Assembly (NCBI RefSeq): GCF_022662475.1
Contig: NZ_JAKNQQ010000009.1
Coordinates: forward strand, 37,433 to 101,432
Reading direction: 5' to 3'
Source: Sphingomonas sp. TREG-RG-20F-R18-01
GTDB lineage: Bacteria; Pseudomonadota; Alphaproteobacteria; Sphingomonadales; Sphingomonadaceae
Length of the DNA: 64,000 nucleotides
Notes under the pieces: generated by a model
Databases searched by the model: none
Told to the model about the DNA's origin: nothing
Seen by the model: only the letters and a program-made list of their open reading frames with translations
Shown: positions 1 to 8,274 of the stretch, piece after piece
Layout: the number at the start of each line of letters is the position of its first letter
Position numbering within the stretch: position 1 is the first letter of the stretch
Made by a program: the position numbers and the translations under genes

Positions 1-51
1 GCCTGTATGGGCGCGTCGTTCGGTATTTCATCGTCACGCGCCGTCGCTTTT

Positions 52-399
52 CTACTTGCCGCTCGAGGCCATCAGGCGCTCTTCTTCTCTCTCGGCGAAG
101 TCGAGAAGCCGGGTCATCGCGTCACCCTTTGAGAGACGCTGCCGGTACGCGAAATCCTCGAACCTTTGTCGATCTTCAGGGCGTGCACGAACGTGGATCG
201 CGTCGGTAAACGTCGCCTGTCTGAGTTTCGGCGTAGGCCGCGCGGGCGCTGGTTGTGTCGTCTTCTCTGAACGAAAGCCAAGCCCCTCCCCGCCCGCCTT
301 CGCAGCGACGATTTGCTCGGGTGTCGGGACTGGAATGTCGTCATCGGCCGCGAAGCTGGCGATGGACCGGCGTGAACCCGGTGTGGCCTTATCGGTCAT
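52..399 (-). CDS. ParG-like ribbon-helix-helix plasmid partition partner
   Basis: A 115-residue protein whose ATG overlaps the parA stop codon by 4 bp, so the two genes are translationally coupled. The N-terminal half is polar, proline-rich and low in complexity. The C-terminal half (about residues 60-110) has the pattern 'FTDAIHVRARPEDRQRF' followed by a helical segment, as in small RHH centromere-binding proteins. In type Ib partition systems a short ParA without its own HTH is followed by such a protein, which binds the centromere and represses the operon. The role is inferred from position and fold pattern; the sequence is not close to a named family I can recognise. Confidence 0.72.
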   Translation of the reverse strand: MTDKATPGSRRSIASFAADDDIPVPTPEQIVAAKAGGEGLGFRSEKTTQPAPARPTPKLRQATFTDAIHVRARPEDRQRFEDFAYRQRLSKGDAMTRLLDFAEREEERLMASSGK

Positions 400-1076
400 A
401 CGACAGCCCCTTCCTCGAGCAGCGCCAGAACGTCATCACGGAAGGCGGCTGCATTAATTCGTGCGCTATCTAGCGAACCAACGTCTGCGTTTGTCATCTC
501 GGCAAGCGTACCGCCTATGCTGAAGAGGCCACGGAATGCGCCGCGTTCAGCGAGTGCGGTTGGGATCATGGGGATGCCAGCCTCCTGGAGGTTCGCGACG
601 ACTGCTTTCAGGTCGCGTGTCCAAAGCCGAAGCGAAGCAGGCGCCCTCGTAAGGACCGCTGCGAACGGCAACGGACGCTGGCGGGCAGTCCCGGCATTGC
701 GGACGACCTTAAACGCCCGCGCTGCCTCCACGGCGTCTAATTCCGATCCCTGGATGGGAATGAGCGCGAGATTGGACATCAGTAGCGCACTGGTAGCGCG
801 TGCGCTTGCCTTGCCCTCCAGATCAACGACCACGAAGTCCGCCCGCTTTCGGGCTGCGTCGATTGTGCCGATTATCTCGTCTTCGTCGATTTCGGGAATG
901 ACCTCGATATTATCGGGCTTTCCATCCTTCTTCGCCCATCGGGCAAGCGGAAAATTTGGGTCGGCATCGATCATGACGACGCTCGAACCCTGCGCGGCGA
1001 TCTCTGTCGCCAGGATCAGGGCGGTCGTCGTTTTTCCGACACCGCCCTTCGGCGATAGCATGGTGATTACGGGCAT
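396..1076 (-). CDS. parA: ParA-family partition ATPase (small, type Ib)
   Basis: A deviant Walker A motif KGGVGKTT lies at residues 10-17, with 'VVMIDADP' (motif A') and 'FVVVDLEG' (Walker B-like) after it. At 226 residues it has no N-terminal HTH, which fits the ParF/type Ib class that segregates low-copy plasmids over the nucleoid with a small DNA-binding partner. I chose the ATG at 1076 over the longer 1112 start because GGAG lies 5 nt upstream of it and the motif begins 9 residues in. It overlaps the small partner gene downstream. Palindromes upstream (1105-1290) are the likely operator or centromere. Confidence 0.93.
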   Translation of the reverse strand: MPVITMLSPKGGVGKTTTALILATEIAAQGSSVVMIDADPNFPLARWAKKDGKPDNIEVIPEIDEDEIIGTIDAARKRADFVVVDLEGKASARATSALLMSNLALIPIQGSELDAVEAARAFKVVRNAGTARQRPLPFAAVLTRAPASLRLWTRDLKAVVANLQEAGIPMIPTALAERGAFRGLFSIGGTLAEMTNADVGSLDSARINAAAFRDDVLALLEEGAVV

Positions 1077-1104
1077 AATGGCTCCGATGGTTTGCGCTGG
1101 CGAC

Positions 1105-1290
1105 AAATGCACATGTGTACGCCGTCCCGCAAGCTACACACGTCCCGCACATTCCACAAGCGCTACGTGTGCCGCGTGTTTCACACGTAGTGCGTGCGCA
1201 TCTTGGGCGCTTGCGCCGCTTCGGGCACATGCTCACTTCGAGCGCATGTATAACTCGCGTTGCATGTTCATCGCGTGAACATGTTCACCG
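1105..1290. promoter_or_regulatory. Palindrome-rich region upstream of parA: candidate parC centromere/operator
   Basis: The segment between the resolvase stop and parA holds several inverted repeats. CTACGTGTG at 1163-1171 pairs perfectly with 1182-1190. CATGTTCA at 1263-1270 pairs with 1276-1283. TGAACATGTTCA at 1276-1287 is a perfect 12-bp palindrome. A short direct repeat CGTCCCGCA also occurs near 1123 and 1141. In type Ib systems the centromere sits directly upstream of parA and is bound by the RHH partner, which matches this arrangement. The function is inferred. Confidence 0.55.
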
Positions 1291-1869
1291 CGCGGCTGCC
1301 GGAGCCTTGTCACGCTCGAGACGGCGGTAGATCGCTTGCCGGCTGACGCCGATTAAAACGGCGATATCATTAATCCGCGCGGGGGGGTCGGCTTCAAGAT
1401 ACTCCTTGGCCTTCGCCCACTGTGCATCGTTGATACTGGGTGGTCGGCCGAACCGTGTGCCCGCGCGTTGCGCGGCAGCGATGCCCGCCATCGTCCGCTC
1501 GTGGTTCGTGCCGCGCTCGAACTCGGCGAAGGCTCCGAATATCTGGAAGATCAGGTTTCCTGCTGCGCTGGTCGTGTCGATCACGGATTCCTTGATCGAT
1601 CGCAAACCGATGCCCTTGGCCTTCATTGCCTCGACGGTTTCGATCAGGTCGCGCATCGACCGGCTGAGCCGGTCGAGCTTCCAGACGACGAGGGTGTCTT
1701 CGCCAGGGCGGGCATAGGCCAGGGCCTCGACCAATTTCGGCTTGAAGACGGCAGCGCCGCTGATACCTTCGTCCGTGAAGATCTTGGTGCAGCCGGCGTG
1801 TTCGAGCGCCTCGATCTGGGAGCGGGGCTGCTGGTCATGCGTTGATACGCGAGCATAGCCGATCAGCAT
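1285..1869 (-). CDS. Serine resolvase/invertase (Tn3-resolvase type)
   Basis: A 194-residue small serine recombinase. The N-terminal catalytic domain starts 'MLIGYARVSTHDQ' with nucleophile Ser9, followed by 'KLDRLSRSMRDL' with the catalytic Arg cluster and 'FGAFAEFERG' at the start of the long E helix. The C-terminal HTH ('INDIAVLIGVSRQAIYRRL') binds res half-sites. An upstream in-frame extension to 2097 is rejected because it reads through the res-like repeats. With no transposase beside it, it probably resolves plasmid multimers or is a transposon relic. The window shows no partner transposon. Confidence 0.9.
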   Translation of the reverse strand: MLIGYARVSTHDQQPRSQIEALEHAGCTKIFTDEGISGAAVFKPKLVEALAYARPGEDTLVVWKLDRLSRSMRDLIETVEAMKAKGIGLRSIKESVIDTTSAAGNLIFQIFGAFAEFERGTNHERTMAGIAAAQRAGTRFGRPPSINDAQWAKAKEYLEADPPARINDIAVLIGVSRQAIYRRLERDKAPAAAR

Positions 1870-2063
1870 TTGTCCGAAACTCCAACGCGATTTTCCACTT
1901 TCGGACATTAGATACTTTGTCCGAAGGTCACAAACTAAAATCGAGTTTCGGACATTTCCGGGGGCGTTGGTTACGGCCACTTCCGGACAGGAGTTTCGGA
2001 CACGCAAATCTCGGCTTTTTCCAGCAATCGGTTGTCGTGTCCGAAACCGATCGGTTTCGGACA
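1870..2063. promoter_or_regulatory. res-like site array for the adjacent resolvase
   Basis: Half-sites of the form TGTCCGAAAC occur on both strands: 1871-1880, 1899-1907 (inverted), 1918-1925, 1945-1954 (inverted), 1993-2002 (inverted), and a perfect 26-bp palindrome at 2038-2063 made of two half-sites around CGATCG. Tn3-type res sites consist of three subsites, each an inverted pair of about 12-bp arms, placed next to tnpR. The number and placement here fit that, although the spacing of each pair varies. Confidence 0.7.
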
Positions 2064-2135
2064 AATCCGCAACGGGCGAATATTCGAGCATAATCACGGT
2101 TGACCCTTTAGAAGTACATACCTCATCATTCGATC

Positions 2136-2757
2136 ATGGCCTGGCTCAACTTCAATCCATACGCATACGACCTTGAATCTGCTGTGAAGATCGTTCGGGG
2201 TGGCCTTGATGCTGCCGAACGAGCGCTTCAAGAGGATGAAGACCGCGTCAAAGCTGAAATGGCCGAGAACGATCTTAAAATAGCGTCCGGTGAGATACCG
2301 GGCTATGAGATAGACGAAGACGGTGATCTGCTTTTTGACCCAAATGAGGGTTACCACTACGACTTCGAGACGATTCGAAAACACGCAGATGGAAGTGCGA
2401 AAAAGCATGATGATAGCACTTTATCATGCGTGGGAGCGTGTCGCGCGGAGCATGACACGGAAGACGGGCTCGAAAGACAACCATATGGCGCTGGAGGCTG
2501 CGCTGGCTGGGGAGGGTATTACGGTTGCGCCCGAAATGGATCAACTTCGGCGTCTTATCAACCTTGTGAAGCATAACTCAAAAGAGAAGATGCTTCAGCT
2601 TTGGGAGGTTCGAAAGGACCTATTCTATAAAGACTTCGACCCGGAGGTTCATTTCCCAGACGATTGGTCCGACACGGTACGGCTCAATCGCGACCAGATC
2701 GAGGTGTTTTTCGCCGCAGTTTTAGCGTCGGGCCCACCTCATGCGCCAAAAGCGTAA
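2136..2757 (+). pseudogene. Frameshifted hypothetical gene (possible HEPN-like C-terminus)
   Basis: Two overlapping reading frames join into one plausible protein. The first (from ATG 2136) gives an acidic N-terminal half ending around 'ETIRKHADGSAKK'. The second frame continues as 'SMMIALYHAWERVAR' to the stop at 2757. The switch falls at a run of five A residues near 2398-2402, where removing one A restores a single frame of about 206 codons. The C-terminal part is helical and contains 'RLINLVKH', which fits the Rx4-6H motif of HEPN RNases, though this is weak evidence. It lies directly upstream of a restriction-modification cassette. Sequencing error, a decayed gene or frameshift switching are all possible. 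Confidence 0.5.
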
Positions 2758-2967
2758 CAACCCGACTTTGATGCGGGGCAGGGCAGGGGAGCGTAGGCCA
2801 GGCGGCGTCGATCAGCATGTCGGAGCAGGGCACCCTTGTTCTTGATACGTTCGCAGCATAAGCCCCCGGAAGAACCGCTCATAAACTGAAACGCCTCCTT
2901 GATTATCAGTCACCAATTATGCAGTGTGATGCGGAACGCCGCGGAATGCGGCGCGTGGGATTTGTTT

Positions 2968-3168
2968 ATGGGCAAAGACGGAAAAAACTCGCTTCGGCGT
3001 ACCGCTACCCTGACTAAGGGACAGGTGATCGAACTGGAACGAATTGCCCAACGTGACGGTGTGTCCGTGTCCTGGCTGCTTCGCAAAAGCGTGGAGCAGT
3101 TGATCGAGCGGGCAAATGACGGTCCGCTACTGCCTGGCTTGATCGGAGAACGACATGGCCCAGTTTGA
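2968..3168 (+). CDS. Small RHH (CopG-like) protein upstream of the methylase
   Basis: A 66-residue protein, start ATG 2968, with 'RRTATLTKGQVIELERIA' then 'VSVSWLLRKSVEQLIERA', the strand-helix-helix order of CopG/Arc-type RHH domains. Its 3' end overlaps the methylase start (3155) by 14 bp in another frame, so the two are probably co-transcribed and coupled. In many type II systems a short HTH controller (C protein) occupies this place; an RHH protein here would be a different type of controller. It probably regulates the cassette. The longer ATG at 2899 is less likely. Confidence 0.7.
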   Translation: MGKDGKNSLRRTATLTKGQVIELERIAQRDGVSVSWLLRKSVEQLIERANDGPLLPGLIGERHGPV

Positions 3169-4324
3169 ACCTCGGACCAGCGTCGAGCTATTTAGTGGCT
3201 GTGGCGGCCTGGCGCTCGGCATCGCGCGAGCCGGGTTCACGCACCGCCTCCTGATCGAACGGGATGCCCACGCAGCCGCTACTATTGCGGCTAATGCGGC
3301 TCGCGGCGTCGCGCACGTCGTTGACTGGCCTTACGAGCAGGACGACGTTCGCTCGATAGATTGGAAGAAATACCGGGACATTGATATCGTGGCAGGTGGA
3401 CCGCCTTGCCAACCCTTTGGCATCGGCGGCAAAGCTCTTGGGCCTGATGACGAGCGGGATATGTGGCCAGAGGCCGTCCGTGCTGTTCGCGAAACAGGCC
3501 CCCTCGCGTTCACCTTCGAGAACGTCTTTGGAATGCTGCGCGAGCGGTTCGAAGGATACGTGGCTTGGGTCAAGGCATGCCTTGAGCGCCCGACGTATCC
3601 ACGTCGTGCGGGAGAGACCCATGAAGCGCACCTCAAGCGACTAAATAAACTGCCGAAGATGTATGAGGTCGCAATTCAGTCTGTAAATGCGGCCGAGTTT
3701 GGCGCGCCTCAAAACCGACGTCGCATTTTGTTTCTGGGAGTACGGGCTGACGCTGGTTTCTTGCCGCCAATGCTAAAGCGAACACACACACGAGAACGCT
3801 TGATTTACGATCAGTATGTGTCCGGTGACTATTGGCGGCGGCATGGACTAAGTTTGAAGGGAAGAAAGCCTTTAATCCATCCCGACAAGTCACTGGCAGC
3901 GCGCCTGTCTCTCCTTCGTGAACCTCCTGCCGGTTTACCCTGGGTAACGGTTCGCGATGTCTTGAAAGACTTGGGCGATCCGAACGGGGTGAATGGGCAT
4001 GCCTTTCAACCTGGCGCTCGCATCTATCAGGGCCACACTGGAAGCCCTCTGGATCTGCCCGCTAAAGCTCTCAAGGCAGGCGATCACGGCGTGCCGGGCG
4101 GTGAAAACATGATGGTACGAGACGATGGCAGTGTCCGCTATTTTACGATCCGCGAGTCCGCGCGGTTGATGGGCCTTCCCGACGACTACTCTTTCCCTAG
4201 GTCGTGGTCCGAGAGTATGCGCCAGATGGGGAACGCAGTCCCCGTGCAACTCGGGGAGGCAGTAGGCGAATGGCTCGCGGAACAAGTCGAGAAAGTAAAA
4301 GGGCTGAGAAGGAGCGCCGCCTAG
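3155..4324 (+). CDS. C5-cytosine DNA methyltransferase of a type II R-M system
   Basis: A 389-residue protein with the ordered C5 methylase motifs: motif I 'LFSGCGGLALG' (about residues 12-22), motif IV 'GGPPCQPFG' with catalytic Cys85, motif VI 'ENV' (122-124), motif VIII 'QNRRRI' (about 187) and motif X 'GNAVP' near the C-terminus. It transfers methyl from SAM to C5 of cytosine and protects host sites from the nuclease encoded next, which overlaps its 3' end by 55 bp. Recognition sequence cannot be read from the protein. The Eco29kI-type partner hints at CCGCGG or a related site. Confidence 0.95.
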   Translation: MAQFEPRTSVELFSGCGGLALGIARAGFTHRLLIERDAHAAATIAANAARGVAHVVDWPYEQDDVRSIDWKKYRDIDIVAGGPPCQPFGIGGKALGPDDERDMWPEAVRAVRETGPLAFTFENVFGMLRERFEGYVAWVKACLERPTYPRRAGETHEAHLKRLNKLPKMYEVAIQSVNAAEFGAPQNRRRILFLGVRADAGFLPPMLKRTHTRERLIYDQYVSGDYWRRHGLSLKGRKPLIHPDKSLAARLSLLREPPAGLPWVTVRDVLKDLGDPNGVNGHAFQPGARIYQGHTGSPLDLPAKALKAGDHGVPGGENMMVRDDGSVRYFTIRESARLMGLPDDYSFPRSWSESMRQMGNAVPVQLGEAVGEWLAEQVEKVKGLRRSAA

Positions 4325-5310
4325 GCGAAGCTCTAACGGAAGTTATTTCGAGTCCGCCATATAGCGACGGATTTGATCCCTTGGCAGTATCACGGGCCGC
4401 CTTGGACAGGCTTCCGCTGTCGGACACGCTTTCTCGGCCCCAAGCCAAGCGTCTTCGCCAGCGATTCGATGAGTATGTGCAAAGCCTCGTCGCTTACCGT
4501 GAGCGTTTGGACCCGGTGCGCGACCCTGACGCCAGCTTTGATCCGTCGAACCCTGACACCATCGGACGCTTAGTGGTGCTGGGGCTTCTCGCACAAGATC
4601 GCGTGCTACTTAGCGAATTACGACCGACCTATGGATCGGGCATTTACGCGATTTACTACGTCGGACAGCATCCGGCGTACACGGAAATCTCGGGGACTGA
4701 AACGCCGATCTACGTAGGAAAAGCAGACCCTGACGAACCTAGAGCGGCCACCCCCCGCGAGCAGGGTGTTCGGCTGTTTGGTAGGCTTGCCGACCATCGC
4801 GGGGCTGTCCGCGAAGTAGAGAAATATGCGACCGATAACAGCGATCCGAATCCACTATTAGTTAAAGACTTCGAATGTCGCCGCCTTGTCTGCGCCACCA
4901 ACGCGCAGCTAGTAGCAGAGCGACATCTTATTGATATGTTCAAACCCGCCTGGAACTCGGAAACCAAGATTTGTTTCGGTATTTCAAAGCACGGCGATAG
5001 CTCTGAGACTCGCCGGAATAAAAAGAGTCCTTGGGACGTTTTGCACCCCGGGCGCGATTGGGCGATGTCGAGCCCGGTTCGGGATGGCATGACCCCCGAT
5101 ACAGTCACAGCTAAATTAGCCGAACACTTCATAGCTCACGTGCCACATCGTGACTTGGAGGGTGTTATTGAAAACATGCTCGACACGTTCCGCCAAATCG
5201 CGCGCGCGACTCCCGAGGTTTCCGAAGCCGCAGCAGAGACGGACGAAGTTGCTGCGGCGCAAGCTGAAGATGCGCGCGACGAACGGAATCATGGTGACGC
5301 GGACGAATAA
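4270..5310 (+). CDS. Eco29kI-family GIY-YIG type II restriction endonuclease
   Basis: A 346-residue protein with a GIY-YIG nuclease core: 'GIYAIYYVG' (about residues 124-132), 'IYVGKA', 'RLFGRLADHR' carrying the family Arg and His, and 'AERHLIDMFKPAWN' carrying the Glu and Asn of the active site. This order matches Eco29kI, which cuts CCGCGG. The ATG at 4270 is preferred over 4204 because GGGGAGG lies 10 nt upstream. It overlaps the methylase gene in another frame, tight coupling that is common in R-M pairs. The acidic C-terminal tail ends only bases after a umuC remnant begins. Confidence 0.88.
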   Translation: MARGTSRESKRAEKERRLGEALTEVISSPPYSDGFDPLAVSRAALDRLPLSDTLSRPQAKRLRQRFDEYVQSLVAYRERLDPVRDPDASFDPSNPDTIGRLVVLGLLAQDRVLLSELRPTYGSGIYAIYYVGQHPAYTEISGTETPIYVGKADPDEPRAATPREQGVRLFGRLADHRGAVREVEKYATDNSDPNPLLVKDFECRRLVCATNAQLVAERHLIDMFKPAWNSETKICFGISKHGDSSETRRNKKSPWDVLHPGRDWAMSSPVRDGMTPDTVTAKLAEHFIAHVPHRDLEGVIENMLDTFRQIARATPEVSEAAAETDEVAAAQAEDARDERNHGDADE

Positions 5311-5662
5311 GCCGATCCGCATCCTCACCGCGTCGCCGCCCAGCAACAATCCGCGCATCATTGCCGGCCTCGCCGGCAGGATGATGGAGGCAATGTATCA
5401 GCCTGGGGGCGTTTATACGAAGTGCGGCGTGCTGCTCGAGGAGCTGCTGCCGCAGGGCGCGGGGCAGGGGGACCTTTTCGCAGTCGAGGATCCGCGTGCG
5501 CCCGGGTTGCTGGCGGCCATGGATGGCCTCAACGATCGGTTCGGCCGCAGGACGGTTGGGATTGCTGCGCAAGGGTTCGGCGCGCGCGCGTTCGATACGA
5601 AGCGGAACCAGAAAAGTCCGGCATGGACGACGCGGATCGGCGAAATCCCAATAGCCCGTTAG
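5291..5662 (+). pseudogene. umuC: 3' remnant of umuC (Y-family polymerase C-terminus)
   Basis: The translation matches the extreme C-terminus of plasmid UmuC proteins: 'MYQPGGVYTKCGVLLEEL', 'QGDLF', 'LLAAMDGLNDRFGRRTVG' and the terminal 'SPAWTTRIGEIP'. The polymerase core (about 300 residues) is absent, and nothing upstream in the window resembles it. The fragment opens inside the 3' end of the restriction gene, so the cassette junction is the probable breakpoint. It is not expected to be active. An ATG at 5291 exists, but translation is doubtful. Confidence 0.8.
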
Positions 5663-5708
5663 CCGGGCGGCTAGAGCAAAGCCTTCCAGATACGGCTCGG
5701 CGCATCGG

Positions 5709-5740
5709 CAAAAAAAGGCCGCCCAAAGGACGGCCGGGAA
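5709..5740. terminator. Intrinsic terminator-like hairpin between umuC remnant and 6072 gene
   Basis: GGCCGCCC pairs with GGACGGCC (one G-T pair) around a 3-base loop, and a run of A residues at about 5710-5716 becomes a U-tract on the minus strand. It would stop minus-strand transcription coming from 6650. The rest of 5663-6071 shows no convincing gene. Confidence 0.55.
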
Positions 5741-6071
5741 GTTTTAGGAGAGGATGCCTGAAAGGCGTCCCTTTGCTGCACCTGCGAACAGACAATCGCA
5801 AGTGCAATCGATGCACCGGCAGTTGCGCTGGGCACTGTCCAGATCCTTTAAGCTCACGTCAGGGATCGTTCCTTAACAGCGATCTTGGCAAGACGTTTGT
5901 TTGCGCAAGTGAACGGACCAATTGTGGTGGCGGACCATCCCCCTTTCGGGAAGCAAATAGATATAGCCAATCGTTGCGCGGCGTCGCCGTTTTACCGGAT
6001 CAGCGGTGTATCAGGAATGTCGGAGTTTGGCGGAAAGCGGCTTGGCAAATTCGGCGAAGGTATAAAGTGGG

Positions 6072-6650
6072 TTAGCTCGCCGGCCCTTCCTCGCGAATAC
6101 AGGTAAAGCCATCCATCGGGTTTCTCGAAACCTGCTTCTGTGCGGTACATCGCCGCAGGTTTCCGAACATGGATACGGCCAACGAACGCAGGCCCGTGGC
6201 CGCTTCGTTGTAATACGGCGTGGCAGCCAAGAACTCACCTTTGTAGGAGGCGATCTGGGACGATGTCAGGCGACTGCACTTTACAAGTGTCGCGACAATC
6301 CCCTTCTCACTATTATGCCAGCTGGCATCGGAACCGGGCTTAGCCTGATAAGCAGTATAATCGCCGAGGCTGCAAGAGTCTGGCATCTTCAAAGAGATTG
6401 GAAAGGAAAATGTCCTGATGAGCTCCCTCCCATTATCCTCATACGTGATCGTTAGTTGGCCATCCGCAGAGGGCCAACTCAATCGAGCTATCGCCCTACA
6501 GGGTGCATAATGCAAAACAGCCACGGGTGGATCACGCACGATACAGTCTTCGCGTTCCAATTTGAATGGGCCATGCGCAGCAACGGGGGTCTTTTGCAGA
6601 TCACGAAGGACGTAATCTTGAGCGATGAAGGCGAGCAAGGCGAACACCAA
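6072..6650 (-). CDS. Hypothetical protein with N-terminal membrane/signal segment
   Basis: A 192-residue reading frame starting at TTG 6650 or GTG 6647, with a hydrophobic N-terminus ('VFALLAFIAQDYVL') followed by a polar region with scattered cysteines. It resembles a secreted or membrane-anchored protein. There is no clear ribosome binding site, and an in-frame stop sits just upstream, so the true 5' end may be lost. I do not recognise the family. It is isolated between the R-M cassette and the IS110 element. Confidence 0.45.
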   Translation of the reverse strand: MVFALLAFIAQDYVLRDLQKTPVAAHGPFKLEREDCIVRDPPVAVLHYAPCRAIARLSWPSADGQLTITYEDNGRELIRTFSFPISLKMPDSCSLGDYTAYQAKPGSDASWHNSEKGIVATLVKCSRLTSSQIASYKGEFLAATPYYNEAATGLRSLAVSMFGNLRRCTAQKQVSRNPMDGFTCIREEGPAS

Positions 6651-6998
6651 TCGAGGCTATCTGCAAAAACGACCGTCCGCAATCGGGATGCCCAATTTCA
6701 CTCGCGAACGGCGGAAGTTGGGCGCAAGCAGCGGTGGCATGAACCACGCAGCAGGCATAGCCGACGGAATCCGATCTGATATTTGGCGGAAGTCGTTCTC
6801 CTGCGTGGGCTGGGTCAATGCCGGGCACAAGGTTCGTTCCGAGGTCGAATGCATCGCCTCACGATGGGTGTCCGTGGCAGGCGCTGCCTCAATGTCACTG
6901 CCGCGCGGGTCGAGGCCGCAACGATCGCTACGAGGTCAACTCCGGCGCGCGTCCCGGCAAGGACGCCTCCCGTTGGGGAGCCTGAGCGAGGAAGGCGC
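6651..6998. other. Non-coding flank downstream of the IS110 transposase
   Basis: About 350 bp with no supported gene. In the IS1111 subgroup of IS110 elements the long non-coding end downstream of the transposase encodes the bridge RNA, so part of this may belong to the element. I could not define an end or an RNA fold by eye. Confidence 0.25.
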
Positions 6999-8021
6999 CT
7001 ATCCGGCAGCTCTCCACTCGAATTCGGTGCCATCCGTCCAGATGGCGTGCATCATCACCGCGAGCTTGCGCGCAACCGCAACCTGAGCCTTCTTCATCCC
7101 GCTGCGCTCTTTCAGCCGCAATCCCCATTCCCGCAATGGCGTAGGCTTGGTGACACGGGTGAGTATGACGGTCGCCGCCTCGAACAGATAGGCTCGCGTC
7201 ATGCTATCGCCGGTTTTCGTAATCCGCCCGCTCCAATCGACTTCGCCGGACTGATGCGTCCGAGGCGTTAGGCCAAGGTACGGGCCAACATCGTCGGAAC
7301 GCTTGAACCGCGCAGGATCTTCGATGGTCGAGTAGAAAGCGAGCGCCGAGAGGTACCCAACGCCGGGTACGGTCATGAGCCGCGATAACGTAGCATTCCC
7401 ACGTATCACGGCTTGTAGCTGTCGTTCATACGTCCGTATCTGTTCTGCGACAGTTTCAAGAACGACCAGGATGGGAGCCGCAAAAGCCGCGTAGGCTGGA
7501 TCGAGCTCCATGGCCGCAACGGCCCGACCTTTGAAAGTCTTGCCTGCGGTTTTCGTGATGATGAGCCCGAAGCGTTTGACCGCTCCGCGCAATGTATTCT
7601 CGAGCGTTCTCCGGGTCACCATCAGCATACGGCGAGCGAGGAGGAGGCTACGGATAGCCTGCGCCGATGCACCGCGCACCCACGCCTCCTTATACCAGCC
7701 CACCCGAACGAGTTCGGCCAAACCTTTGGCATCATTGCGGTCGGTTTTGTTCTGCCTAGCGGACAGAACCTTGTGCGCATGACGGGTTTCGATGCACACC
7801 ACTGGCAGATTGGCTGCTTCCATCGCACGGAAAAGAAGCGCCGAGGTCTGGCCAGTCTCGATCGCAACCCGTTCGGCATCGTCCGCGTGCCTTTGGATGC
7901 ATGCAACCAGCTCATTGGGCAAGCTTCGTACCTTGCCTTCATAGCGGACTTTGCCGTCAGCGCCCAATACGCGCACACTGGTTTCCGCCAGCGACACATC
8001 AAGGCCTACATAACTCGTCAT
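6999..8021 (-). CDS. IS110-family transposase (bridge-RNA guided recombinase)
   Basis: A 340-residue DEDD-type transposase. The N-terminal RuvC-like domain starts 'MTSYVGLDVSLAETSV' (Asp8), continues with 'VAIETG' and has 'NKTDRNDAKGLAELV'. The C-terminal Tnp20 domain has 'LMTVPGVGYLSALAF' carrying the catalytic serine and 'YLGLTPRTHQSGEVDWSGR'. The start at 8021 puts the conserved first Asp at its usual position; the in-frame ATG at 8072 would add 17 unrelated residues. It looks intact. Confidence 0.95.
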   Translation of the reverse strand: MTSYVGLDVSLAETSVRVLGADGKVRYEGKVRSLPNELVACIQRHADDAERVAIETGQTSALLFRAMEAANLPVVCIETRHAHKVLSARQNKTDRNDAKGLAELVRVGWYKEAWVRGASAQAIRSLLLARRMLMVTRRTLENTLRGAVKRFGLIITKTAGKTFKGRAVAAMELDPAYAAFAAPILVVLETVAEQIRTYERQLQAVIRGNATLSRLMTVPGVGYLSALAFYSTIEDPARFKRSDDVGPYLGLTPRTHQSGEVDWSGRITKTGDSMTRAYLFEAATVILTRVTKPTPLREWGLRLKERSGMKKAQVAVARKLAVMMHAIWTDGTEFEWRAAG

Positions 8022-8095
8022 GGGGTTCTCCGACACTTGCAGTGGCGGCAGCGCCACCTGGCGATGATGCATCAGGCGGGCGGTCGCTGTTACCC
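6999..8095 (-). mobile_element. IS110-family insertion sequence (ends not resolved)
   Basis: The element is identified from its transposase. IS110 elements lack clear terminal inverted repeats and target duplications, so the ends cannot be placed. The upstream limit given is just before a plasmid repeat (family A) that also occurs at 16811 and 36961 without any IS, which suggests that repeat is host DNA. Confidence 0.5.
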
Positions 8096-8190
8096 CATGT
8101 TACCCGAAGGGCAGAGACCCGAAGGGGCTCGGTGTAGCGCAAGCGGAATAGAGCCCGGCCCCGCCCGCCAGGGCGGGGAGACGCCCGCAA
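8096..8190. repeat. Family A intergenic repeat, copy 1
   Basis: Shares 'GAGACCCGAAGGGGCTCGG' and the following 'AGCGCAAGCGGAATAGAGC' with the copy at 16811-16890. The next hairpin differs between copies (CCCCGCC/GGCGGGG here, CCCGGC/GCCGGG there), but both end in AGACGCCC. It lies just upstream of the IS110 transposase. Confidence 0.7.
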
Positions 8191-8274
8191 TTGACGATAT
8201 CGCGGCTTGCGTATGGTGGTTGATCGGGTGTCAGATTGACTGGCAGCGTCCTCTCGGCAGCACAGGAAAAGGCT

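Noticed and set aside
1870..2097. N-terminal extension of the resolvase to 2097
   Set aside because: The extension translates the res-like repeats; the conserved resolvase start 'MLIGYARVS' begins at 1869.
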